Assembly (NCBI RefSeq): GCF_014650335.1
Contig: NZ_BMUT01000023.1
Location: forward strand, 1-64,000
From: Streptomyces hiroshimensis
GTDB taxonomy: Bacteria > Actinomycetota > Actinomycetes > Streptomycetales > Streptomycetaceae
Direction: 5' to 3'
DNA: 64,000 bases
The stretch's first letter is position 1. Every line of letters begins with the position of its first letter. Made by a program: the position numbers and the translations under genes. Below are positions 57,354 to 64,000 of the stretch, one piece after another. Under the pieces are notes generated by a model, which saw only the letters and a program-made list of their open reading frames with translations, was not told the origin of the DNA and made no database searches.

Positions 57354-59138
57354 ATGATGACCAGGAGGCCAGAGCACCGCCCGCATGCCACCGGCGCGCA
57401 CCGCGCACACCGCGGTGCGCCGCGCGAGGCCCGCACGCCTCGGGACAATCAGACCGCGCAACACGTGCAGGACGTGCAGGACGTGCAGCCGGCCCATGAG
57501 ACCGCTGCCGCGGTGGCGGAGACGGCCCGCATCCCCGCCGTGCCCGGCCCCGGCCCCGGCCCGCACGACACCCTCGCGCAGCAGCCGCCCCTCCGGTACG
57601 AGCCCCACCTCGACGGGCTTTTCACCTACTGCCTGTCGGTGCTGTGCGAGCACGACGCCGCGACCGCCGCCCTCGGCGAGGCCCTCGCCCTGGCGGAGAA
57701 ACGGGCCGAGCGCGCCCCCGCCGACGAGGAACTGCGCCGCTCCTGGCTCTACGCACTCGCCCGCTGGGCCTGTCTGCGCCGACTCGTCGCACCGGAAGCC
57801 ACTGGCGCAGCTGGCGTCACTGGCGCCCCCGGCTCCTCGGGCTCCGAGCCGCCCGCCCCACCCGATCCGCCCGATCCGTACCGCCGGGCCGAGCTGGCAC
57901 TGCTCGCCTGGCCGGAGGCGGCCGGAACCACCGCCGAGCAGCGCGAGGCACTCGAACTGGCCGTCCGGCACGGCCTGAGCGCCGCCGAGGTCGCCGCCGT
58001 CCTCGGCATGGAGACCGACGCCGCGCGGGCCCTGATGTCCTCCGCGGCCTGCGAGGTCGAGCGCACCCGGACGGCTCTGGCCGTCGTGGAATCGGGCCGC
58101 TGCCCCGTCGTCGCCCGCTTCGCGGGCGACACCCAGGTGCTGCTGGGCGCGGCCCTGCGGCGCGAGCTCGTGCGGCACGTCGACGACTGCGCCGACTGCC
58201 GCCGCACCGCCGAGCGGTCCACCGCCGGCGAGCCCTGGCCCGGTACGACCGCCTCCTCGGCTCCTCTGCCCCTCCTCCAGGCGCCCAGGGCCGCCGCGTA
58301 CGCCGCCATGCTGTCCGCCGTGAGCGCGGGCCGGCAGCGCGGCACCCAGGCGCCCGCCGCCCCCCGCTTCGACCGGCGCGGCTATCCCGTCGACCCCAAG
58401 GACCGCACGGCGCGCCGCAGCCGCCTGCGCAGCCGGGCCGTCACCACGACCGTCGTCGCCACGGTCATCGCCGCGCCCGTGCTCGCCTTGTGGGCGGCGT
58501 GGCACGGCGCGCCGGAGACGGGGGAGACGCGCCCGGATCCCGCGGCCGTCTCCGCGAAGCAGCCCGGCGCCGTCAGCGAGCGCCCCTACCGGGGCCCGGG
58601 GCCCGCCCCGCGCCCCGTCGGTACGAGCGCCACGCCGGGGCGTCTGGTCACCGAGGTCTCGGTGGCGGTCATCGGCCCGGACGGCAGACCCGTACCGCCC
58701 CCGCGGCCCGGCGCCGCCCCGCCCTCCGCGGCGGGCGGCACGGCCCCGCTGCCGGCCCCGGCCGCCGCGCCTGCGCCCCGCCCCGGCCGGCTGACCGTGG
58801 CGGCGCAGCCCAGCGGCACCGCCACGGTCGTCACGCTGACGGCGAGCGGCGGGCAGGCGGTGGTGTGGTCGATGACGGCAGACGCCCCGTGGCTTCGGCT
58901 GAGCCGGCCGGGCGGCGTGCTGCAGCCCGGGCAGTCCGTGACGGTGGTGATCGAAGTCGACGGCGAGCGGGAGCCGGTGGGGCCCTGGCGTGCGCGCGTG
59001 ACCGTCGCACCGGGCGGCACGACGGTCACGATCGAGGGCCGGGGCCGCCCGGTGGTCTCGTCGCCCGCAGCCACGCAGCCGCCGGTGACACCGGCGGGCA
59101 CGCCCCCGGCGTCACCGGGGGCGTCAACGCCGCCGTGA
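57354..59138 (+). CDS. Sigma-like, zinc-finger and BACON-domain transmembrane fusion protein
   Basis: A 594-residue mosaic. Residues about 80-150 resemble a degenerate ECF sigma region 2. Residues about 180-240 resemble region 4 (TAEQREALELAVRHGLSAAEVAAVLGME). A His-Cys finger like those of anti-sigma factors follows (VRHVDDCADCRR). One transmembrane helix (about 362-383) leads outside to a Pro-rich stalk and a BACON-type beta sandwich (VVWSMTADAPWLRLSRPGGVLQPGQ). The N-terminal 60 residues are low complexity. The role is unknown. Confidence 0.75.
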   Translation: MMTRRPEHRPHATGAHRAHRGAPREARTPRDNQTAQHVQDVQDVQPAHETAAAVAETARIPAVPGPGPGPHDTLAQQPPLRYEPHLDGLFTYCLSVLCEHDAATAALGEALALAEKRAERAPADEELRRSWLYALARWACLRRLVAPEATGAAGVTGAPGSSGSEPPAPPDPPDPYRRAELALLAWPEAAGTTAEQREALELAVRHGLSAAEVAAVLGMETDAARALMSSAACEVERTRTALAVVESGRCPVVARFAGDTQVLLGAALRRELVRHVDDCADCRRTAERSTAGEPWPGTTASSAPLPLLQAPRAAAYAAMLSAVSAGRQRGTQAPAAPRFDRRGYPVDPKDRTARRSRLRSRAVTTTVVATVIAAPVLALWAAWHGAPETGETRPDPAAVSAKQPGAVSERPYRGPGPAPRPVGTSATPGRLVTEVSVAVIGPDGRPVPPPRPGAAPPSAAGGTAPLPAPAAAPAPRPGRLTVAAQPSGTATVVTLTASGGQAVVWSMTADAPWLRLSRPGGVLQPGQSVTVVIEVDGEREPVGPWRARVTVAPGGTTVTIEGRGRPVVSSPAATQPPVTPAGTPPASPGASTPP

Positions 59139-59154
59139 GGCCCACGGCCCGGGC

Positions 59155-59330
59155 CCGTACGGCATCGCCGGACTGCGGCGTTGGGGCTATGCGCCGTCGC
59201 GGCGGGGACGGATTGCCGGACCGGCATGGCGCCCGCTCCGCTTGCGTATCCAAGGGTGCCCGCACCCTTGAAGCCGCCGCAGCGGTGCGTCACCACGACG
59301 CCGCAGCCCGGCGGTGCCGGACCGGCCAGC
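59155..59330. repeat. Second locus of the 96-bp repeat family
   Basis: From 59250, CCAAGGGTGCCCGCACCCTT and the next 55 bases align with the 14983-15260 units. At about 59157-59173 an inverted piece (GTACGGCATCGCCGGA) matches the reverse complement of the unit middle. The copy again lies between convergent genes. Confidence 0.7.
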
Positions 59331-59388
59331 AGGCCCGCCAGCAGGCCCGTGGCAGCAGGCCCGCCGCCAGGCGCCCCGGCCCCGTGGG

Positions 59389-60270
59389 CTACGGGCGCGC
59401 GTCCGCCGGATGCGGAGCCATCGGCAGCAGCGCAGCCACCCGCTCCTCGCAGAGCTCGACCAGCCGTTCGTAGGCCTCCTTGCCCATCATCTCCGTGAGC
59501 TCCGGCCGGTACGTCACGTACACCGGGTCGCCGGCGCCGTGCGCCGACGTCGCCGAGGTGCACCACCAGTGCAGGTCGTGGCCGCCCGGACCCCAGCCGC
59601 GGCGGTCGTACTCCCCGATGGAGATCTGCAGGACGCGCGTGTCGTCCGGCCGGTCGATCCAGTCGTACGTGCGCCGCACCGGCAGCTGCCAGCACACGTC
59701 CGGCTTGGTCTCCAGCGGCTCGCGGCCCTCCTTCAGGGCCAGGATGTGCAGCGAGCACCCCGCGCCGCCCTCGAAGCCCGGCCGGTTCTGGAAGATGCAC
59801 GAGCCCTTCCAGCGGCGCGTCTGGCGGTCGCCGTCCTCGTCGAGCTGGGTCCAGCCGGAGTCCGTGCCCACGTCGTGGAACTGCCAGATCTCGGGTGTGA
59901 GCCGCGCCACGTGCCCGGCGACCCGCTTCTCGTCGTCCTCGTCCGAGAAGTGCGCGCCCAGCGTGCAGCAGCCGTCGTCGGCACGGCCCGCCTGGATGCC
60001 CTGGCAGCCGCTGCCGAAGATGCACGTCCAGCGGGAGGTCAGCCACGTCAGGTCGCAGCGGAAGACCTGCTCGTCGTCGGCCGGGTCGGGGAACTCGACC
60101 CAGGCACGGGCGAAGTCGAGCCCGACCTCGTCGGAGATCTCCCGCTGCTTCTTCGGAGCCGCCGCGTTCTTCGAGGTCACCGAGGTGCTGGAGGAGGAGC
60201 TGGAGGCCGCGGCGGAGCGGTCGCGCTTTTTGCCCTGCTTGCCCTGCTTGGCCTTCTTCGTCTTTGCCAC
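59389..60270 (-). CDS. Cys-rich protein of unknown function (YkgJ/DUF3109-like)
   Basis: A 293-residue protein with a basic, Lys/Ser-rich N-terminal 45 residues and a folded domain with about ten Cys: FRCDLTW, WTCIFGSGCQG, DDGCCTLGAHF, GSCIFQN, AGCSLH, DVCWQL and WWCTS. The adjacent CC pair and spacing recall metal- or cluster-binding YkgJ-type proteins. GTG 60270 is preceded by TAGGCT 6 nt upstream, so it is probably leaderless. It is divergent from the ppx gene across 45 bp. Confidence 0.75.
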   Translation of the reverse strand: MAKTKKAKQGKQGKKRDRSAAASSSSSSTSVTSKNAAAPKKQREISDEVGLDFARAWVEFPDPADDEQVFRCDLTWLTSRWTCIFGSGCQGIQAGRADDGCCTLGAHFSDEDDEKRVAGHVARLTPEIWQFHDVGTDSGWTQLDEDGDRQTRRWKGSCIFQNRPGFEGGAGCSLHILALKEGREPLETKPDVCWQLPVRRTYDWIDRPDDTRVLQISIGEYDRRGWGPGGHDLHWWCTSATSAHGAGDPVYVTYRPELTEMMGKEAYERLVELCEERVAALLPMAPHPADARP

Positions 60271-60276
60271 CCCATA

Positions 60277-60308
60277 AGCCTATGCGCCCCCGGCCCCCGC
60301 AGTAGCGT
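60277..60308. promoter_or_regulatory. Back-to-back leaderless promoters
   Basis: In a 45-bp gap, a minus-strand TAGGCT (60282-60277) serves the Cys-rich gene and a plus-strand TAGCGT (60303-60308) serves ppx. Each ends 6-7 nt from its start codon. The -35 region of each would overlap the other promoter. Confidence 0.5.
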
Positions 60309-60315
60309 TCAGGCC

Positions 60316-61257
60316 ATGAGACTCGGTGTCCTCGATGTGGGTTCGAATACGGTCCATCTGCTCGTGGTGGACGCGCACCCGGGCGCGCGCCCCCTGCCCG
60401 CCCACTCCCACAAGACCGAGCTGCGCCTCGCCCAGCTCATCGACGACGACGGCGCGATCAGCGACAAGGGGATAGACCGCCTCGTCGCCGTCCTCCAGGA
60501 CGCCCTGCAGGCCGCCGAGGACAAGGGCTGCGAGGACGTCCTGCCGTTCGCCACCTCCGCCGTCCGCGAGGCCGCCAACGCCGACACGGTCCTGGCCCGC
60601 GTACAGAAGGAGACCGGCCTCACACTGCCCGTCCTGACCGGCGACGAGGAGGCGCGCCTGACCTTCCTGGCCGCCCGCCGCTGGTTCGGCTGGTCGGCCG
60701 GAAAGCTCCTGGTCCTCGACATCGGCGGCGGCTCCCTGGAGATCGCCCTGGGCCTGGACGAGGAACCGGACGCCGCCGCCTCCCTCCCCCTCGGCGCCGG
60801 CCGTCTCACCACCGCCTGGCTGCCCGGCGACCCGCCCGACCCCACGGACGTCCGGGCCCTGCGCCGCCACGTCCGGGCCCAGATCGCCCGGATCGTCGGC
60901 GACTTCGTGCGCCAGGGCTCCCCCGATCACGTCGTCGGCACCTCCAAGACCTTCAAACAGCTCGCCCGCATCGCCGGCGCCGCCCGCTCCACCGAGGGCC
61001 TCTACGTCCAGCGCGCCCTGAGCCGCCGCGCCCTGGAGGACTGGGTGCCCCGGCTCGCCACGATGACCACTGCCCAGCGCTCCCAGCTGCCGGGAGTGTC
61101 GGAGGGCCGGGCGCACCAGCTGCTGGCCGGGGCGCTGGTCGCGGAGGGGGCGATGGACCTGTTCGGGGTGGACGAGCTGGAGATCTGCCCGTGGGCGCTG
61201 CGCGAAGGCGTCATCCTGCGCAGGCTGGACCACCTGCCGACACCGGGGGAGAGCTGA
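60316..61257 (+). CDS. ppx: Exopolyphosphatase / guanosine pentaphosphate phosphatase (Ppx/GppA)
   Basis: A 313-residue ASKHA phosphatase that shortens polyphosphate or converts pppGpp to ppGpp. The phosphate loops VLDVGSNTVHLLVVD near residue 5 and LVLDIGGGSLEIALG near 132 are intact, as is PFATSAVREAAN. The short actinobacterial form lacks the C-terminal HD region of E. coli Ppx. ATG 60316 is inferred leaderless. Which substrate dominates is not evident. Confidence 0.93.
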   Translation: MRLGVLDVGSNTVHLLVVDAHPGARPLPAHSHKTELRLAQLIDDDGAISDKGIDRLVAVLQDALQAAEDKGCEDVLPFATSAVREAANADTVLARVQKETGLTLPVLTGDEEARLTFLAARRWFGWSAGKLLVLDIGGGSLEIALGLDEEPDAAASLPLGAGRLTTAWLPGDPPDPTDVRALRRHVRAQIARIVGDFVRQGSPDHVVGTSKTFKQLARIAGAARSTEGLYVQRALSRRALEDWVPRLATMTTAQRSQLPGVSEGRAHQLLAGALVAEGAMDLFGVDELEICPWALREGVILRRLDHLPTPGES

Positions 61258-61326
61258 TCGCCCGAGGCCGGCGGAGAGCTGACCCGCCACATCGGAGGTA
61301 CCCGCACGCCGTACGAGAGGCGGTCG

Positions 61327-61332
61327 TACGCT
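61327..61332 (+). promoter_or_regulatory. -10 hexamer of a leaderless isomerase gene (TACGCT)
   Basis: TACGCT ends 7 nt before GTG 61340. Confidence 0.5.
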
Positions 61333-61339
61333 GTCCCTC

Positions 61340-62164
61340 GTGACAGAGCCAGTGGTGCGCATCCCGGATGCGAAGGTCGCGCTGTCCACGGCCTCGGTCT
61401 ACCCCGAGTCGACGGCGACGGCCTTCGAGATCGCCGCGCGCCTGGGCTACGACGGTGTCGAGGTCATGGTCTGGACCGACCCGGTCAGCCAGGACATCGA
61501 GGCGCTCCGCCGCCTCTCGGACTACCACCAGGTGCCGATCCTGGCCGTGCACGCACCCTGCCTGCTGATCACCCAGCGCGTCTGGTCGACCGACCCCTGG
61601 GTCAAGCTCCAGCGCGCCCGGACGGCCGCCGAGAAGCTCGGCGCGAGCACCGTCGTCGTGCACCCGCCCTTCCGCTGGCAGCGCGGATACGCCCGCGAGT
61701 TCGTCCGCGGCATCTGGCGGATGGCCGACGAGACCGACGTCCGCTTCGCGGTCGAGAACATGTACCCGTGGCGCTACCGCGACCGCGAGATGCTCGCCTA
61801 CGCGCCCGACTGGGACGTCACCAAGGACGACTACCGCCACTTCACCGTCGACCTCTCGCACACGTCCACCGCCCGGACGGACGCCATCGCGATGATCGAC
61901 CGGATGGGCGACCGGCTCGCCCACGTCCACCTCGCCGACGGCAACGGCTCCGCCAAGGACGAGCACCTCGTGCCCGGCCGCGGCAAGCAGCCCTGCGCCG
62001 AGCTGCTGGAACGTCTGGCGACCCGCGGCTTCGACGGGCACGTCGTGATCGAGGTCAACACCCGCCGCGCGATGTCCGCAGCCGAACGCGAGGCCGACCT
62101 CGCCGAGGCCCTCGCCTTCACCCGGCTGCACCTGGCCTCGCCCAGCCGCGTGCCCCGGCCGTGA
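61340..62164 (+). CDS. Sugar phosphate isomerase/epimerase-like TIM barrel
   Basis: A 274-residue xylose-isomerase-like barrel (AP endonuclease 2 superfamily). FEIAARLGYDGVEVMVW, VVVHPPFRW, VRFAVENMYPW, TVDLSHT and HVHLADGNG are the strand ends that normally carry metal ligands (Glu, Asp, His). The substrate is not evident. Its TGA overlaps the GTG of the TetR gene (GTGA), so the two are coupled. Confidence 0.88.
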   Translation: MTEPVVRIPDAKVALSTASVYPESTATAFEIAARLGYDGVEVMVWTDPVSQDIEALRRLSDYHQVPILAVHAPCLLITQRVWSTDPWVKLQRARTAAEKLGASTVVVHPPFRWQRGYAREFVRGIWRMADETDVRFAVENMYPWRYRDREMLAYAPDWDVTKDDYRHFTVDLSHTSTARTDAIAMIDRMGDRLAHVHLADGNGSAKDEHLVPGRGKQPCAELLERLATRGFDGHVVIEVNTRRAMSAAEREADLAEALAFTRLHLASPSRVPRP

Positions 62165-62850
62165 ACGCCGCAGCGGCCGGCGCCGCCGGGGCAGGGGCGG
62201 AAGGAGGAACCGGGACCGGAGCAGGTGCCGGAAGCGGTGCCGGCGCCCCCAGGAGACGCGGCCGTCCCGCCCGTACGGAAGCGGGCAGCGGCCCCGGCGC
62301 CCGCGAGCGCATCCTGGCGGCCGCCCGCGCCGAATTCGCCGAGCGCGGCTACGACAAGGCGTCCATCCGCGCCATCGCGCGCGGTGCGGACGTCGACCCC
62401 GCGCTCGTCCACCACTACTACGGCCCCAAGGAACAGATCTTCGCGGCCGCCATCGCCACCGACTTCGCACCCGCGCTCGAAGCGCCGGACGTCGTCCAGG
62501 CCGGCGGCCGGGACGACCTGGGGGAGCGGCTCACCCGCTTCATCCTCGGCGTGTGGGAGAACCCGGACACCCGCGAGCAGCTGCTCGCCATCGTCCGCTC
62601 GGCCGTCGCCAACGAGACCGCCGCCGCCGTCTTCCGCGACCTCGTCACCACCCGGCTGATGGCCCGCATCGCGGGCGAGCTCGACATCCCCGACCCGAAG
62701 CTGCGCTCGGAGCTGGCCGCGGCCCACCTCGTCGGCGTCGCCATGCTGCGCTACGTGATCAAGGTCGAGCCGCTGGCGTCGGCGGATCTGGAGCAGGTGA
62801 TCGCGATGGTGGCACCGGCGGTCCAGCGGCATCTGGCGGGGGACGCGTAA
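62161..62850 (+). CDS. TetR-family transcriptional regulator
   Basis: A 229-residue repressor-type protein. The first 45 residues are a Gly/Ala/Thr low-complexity extension. The helix-turn-helix follows (ILAAARAEFAERGYDKASIRAIARGADVDPALVHHYYGPKEQIFAAAI in pieces), then the ligand-binding helices. It is co-translated with the isomerase gene. The ligand is unknown. Confidence 0.92.
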   Translation: MNAAAAGAAGAGAEGGTGTGAGAGSGAGAPRRRGRPARTEAGSGPGARERILAAARAEFAERGYDKASIRAIARGADVDPALVHHYYGPKEQIFAAAIATDFAPALEAPDVVQAGGRDDLGERLTRFILGVWENPDTREQLLAIVRSAVANETAAAVFRDLVTTRLMARIAGELDIPDPKLRSELAAAHLVGVAMLRYVIKVEPLASADLEQVIAMVAPAVQRHLAGDA

Positions 62851-62860
62851 CCGCGTAACG

Positions 62861-62890
62861 ACGCGTAACAACGTGACGCGTAACAACGTT
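62861..62890 (+). repeat. 15-bp tandem repeat after the TetR stop codon
   Basis: ACGCGTAACAACGT units at 62861 and 62876 extend a motif (ACGCGTAAC) that already occurs across the TetR TAA stop at 62843-62851. Confidence 0.75.
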
Positions 62891-63042
62891 CTGCGCGACG
62901 CCCGCAGGGCTCTTGCACTGCGGACGCGCGTCTCACATGGCGGAAAATCTGTCCGCACCCTGGAGGGCGGGCGTAGGCTCGAAGGACGCCGACACGTCGA
63001 TACGCCGACGCGGCGCCCACACACTGCGAGGAGTGGAGCAGG

Positions 63043-64000
63043 ATGCCCGAGCTGAGGTCCCGCACCGTCACCCACGGCCGCAACATGGCGGGCGCCCGCG
63101 CCCTCATGCGGGCCTCGGGCGTAGCGAGCGAGGACATCGGCAAGCCGATCATCGCCGTGGCCAACTCCTTCACCGAGTTCGTCCCGGGCCACACCCACCT
63201 CGCACCGGTCGGCCGGATCGTCTCCGAGGCGATCAAGGCGGCGGGCGCGGTCCCGCGCGAGTTCAACACCATCGCCGTCGACGACGGCATCGCCATGGGC
63301 CACGCCGGCATGCTCTACTCGCTGCCCTCCCGCGACCTGATCGCCGACTCCGTCGAGTACATGGTCGAGGCCCACTGCGCCGACGCGCTGATCTGCATCT
63401 CCAACTGCGACAAGATCACGCCGGGCATGCTGATGGCCGCCATGCGCCTCAACATCCCGGTCGTCTTCGTCTCCGGCGGCCCCATGGAGGCCGGCCAGGC
63501 CACCCTCGTCGACGGCACGGTCCGCAAGCTCGACCTCATCAACGCCATCGTCGACGCGGTCAACGAGAACGTCTCCGACGAGGACGTGCTGCGCATCGAG
63601 GAGAACGCCTGCCCGACCTGCGGCTCCTGTTCCGGCATGTTCACCGCCAACTCGATGAACTGCCTCACCGAGGCCATCGGCCTCTCCCTGCCGGGCAACG
63701 GCTCCGTCCTCGCCACGCACACGGCCCGCAAGGCCCTCTACGAGAACGCCGCCCGCACGGTCGTCGAGATCACCAAGCGCTACTACGAGGACGGCGACGA
63801 CTCCGTCCTCCCGCGCAACATCGCCACCCGCGCCGCCTTCGACAACGCCATGGCCCTCGACATCGCCATGGGCGGCTCGACCAACACGATCCTGCACCTG
63901 CTCGCCGCCGCACAGGAGGCCGGGCTGGACTACGACCTGAGCGACATCGACGCCGTCTCGCGCCGCGTCCCCTGCCTCGCCAAGGTCGCCCCGAACGTCG
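63043..64000 (+). CDS. ilvD: Dihydroxy-acid dehydratase (3' end beyond the window)
   Basis: Fe-S enzyme of valine, leucine, isoleucine and pantothenate synthesis that dehydrates 2,3-dihydroxy acids to 2-keto acids. The visible 319 residues include the family start RSRTVTHGRNMAGARALMRA, the first cluster ligand region SNCDKITPGMLMAA and the second ENACPTCGSCSGMFTANSMN. GAGGAGTGGAGCAGG precedes ATG 63043. The frame is open to the end of the window, so about 45% of the protein is missing. Confidence 0.96.
   Translation, partial: MPELRSRTVTHGRNMAGARALMRASGVASEDIGKPIIAVANSFTEFVPGHTHLAPVGRIVSEAIKAAGAVPREFNTIAVDDGIAMGHAGMLYSLPSRDLIADSVEYMVEAHCADALICISNCDKITPGMLMAAMRLNIPVVFVSGGPMEAGQATLVDGTVRKLDLINAIVDAVNENVSDEDVLRIEENACPTCGSCSGMFTANSMNCLTEAIGLSLPGNGSVLATHTARKALYENAARTVVEITKRYYEDGDDSVLPRNIATRAAFDNAMALDIAMGGSTNTILHLLAAAQEAGLDYDLSDIDAVSRRVPCLAKVAPNV

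Noticed and set aside
1..64000. tRNA or rRNA genes
   Set aside because: I looked in the intergenic stretches for cloverleaf-like arms and CCA ends, and for rRNA landmarks, and saw none. A dedicated scan would be decisive.

Overview
The window is a 64 kb piece of a Streptomyces chromosome (or of a very close relative). The evidence is the very high GC content, the strong third-position GC bias, GTG starts, long spurious antisense frames, and gene blocks diagnostic for the genus: sigE-cseA-cseB-cseC, lsr2 next to an SCO3374-type gene and clpC, panC-nadB-nadC-coaX, dacB-tilS-hpt-ftsH-folE, and disA-radA. The content is mostly conserved core genome. I see no rRNA or tRNA genes, insertion sequences, integrases, prophage genes or CRISPR arrays.

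Layout. 1-8.3 kb: pyrophosphatase (minus), then dacB, a zinc protease, tilS, hpt, ftsH and folE (plus). 8.4-11.6 kb: a divergent pair, a membrane-anchored esterase and an MprF-type membrane protein. 11.7-15 kb: folP, an NTF2-like gene, folB, folK and a DUF3180 membrane protein. 15-15.5 kb: a 96-bp tandem repeat. 15.5-19.3 kb: a glycine betaine/choline-type ABC importer split over two strands. 19.4-27.7 kb: a coiled-coil membrane protein, an orphan nuoD2 coupled to a MidA-type methyltransferase, a two-component system, an ArsR-type regulator and a threonine aldolase-like enzyme. 27.7-33.2 kb: one tightly overlapping operon (DUF2520 gene, panC, nadB, nadC, coaX) making CoA and NAD precursors, preceded by two perfect DnaA boxes. 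33.3-40.4 kb: small surface and hypothetical proteins, a BlaI regulator, a GNAT, lsr2, an SCO3374-family gene and clpC. 40.4-43 kb: a trypco2 gene and a trypsin-NACHT fusion gene carrying an in-frame TTA codon; this is the one accessory, conflict-type module. 43-49.4 kb: an M23 peptidase with a structured leader, a VOC protein, the cell-envelope stress operon sigE-cseA-cseB-cseC, and mutY. 49.5-64 kb: a second, unusual two-component system, small enzymes, disA, radA, a sigma/zinc-finger/BACON fusion, a Cys-rich protein, a Ppx/GppA phosphatase, a sugar isomerase, a TetR regulator, and ilvD cut by the window edge.

Themes. Cell-envelope maintenance recurs (dacB, MprF-like protein, M23 peptidase, SigE/Cse, PAP2), as do cofactor biosynthesis (folate, NAD, CoA) and protein or DNA quality control (FtsH, ClpC, MutY, DisA, RadA). 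Two sequence habits cross the window. At least fourteen genes have a TANNNT -10 hexamer ending 6-7 nt before the start codon, the hallmark of leaderless mRNA. At least nine genes have a short tandem duplication that spans or follows the stop codon.
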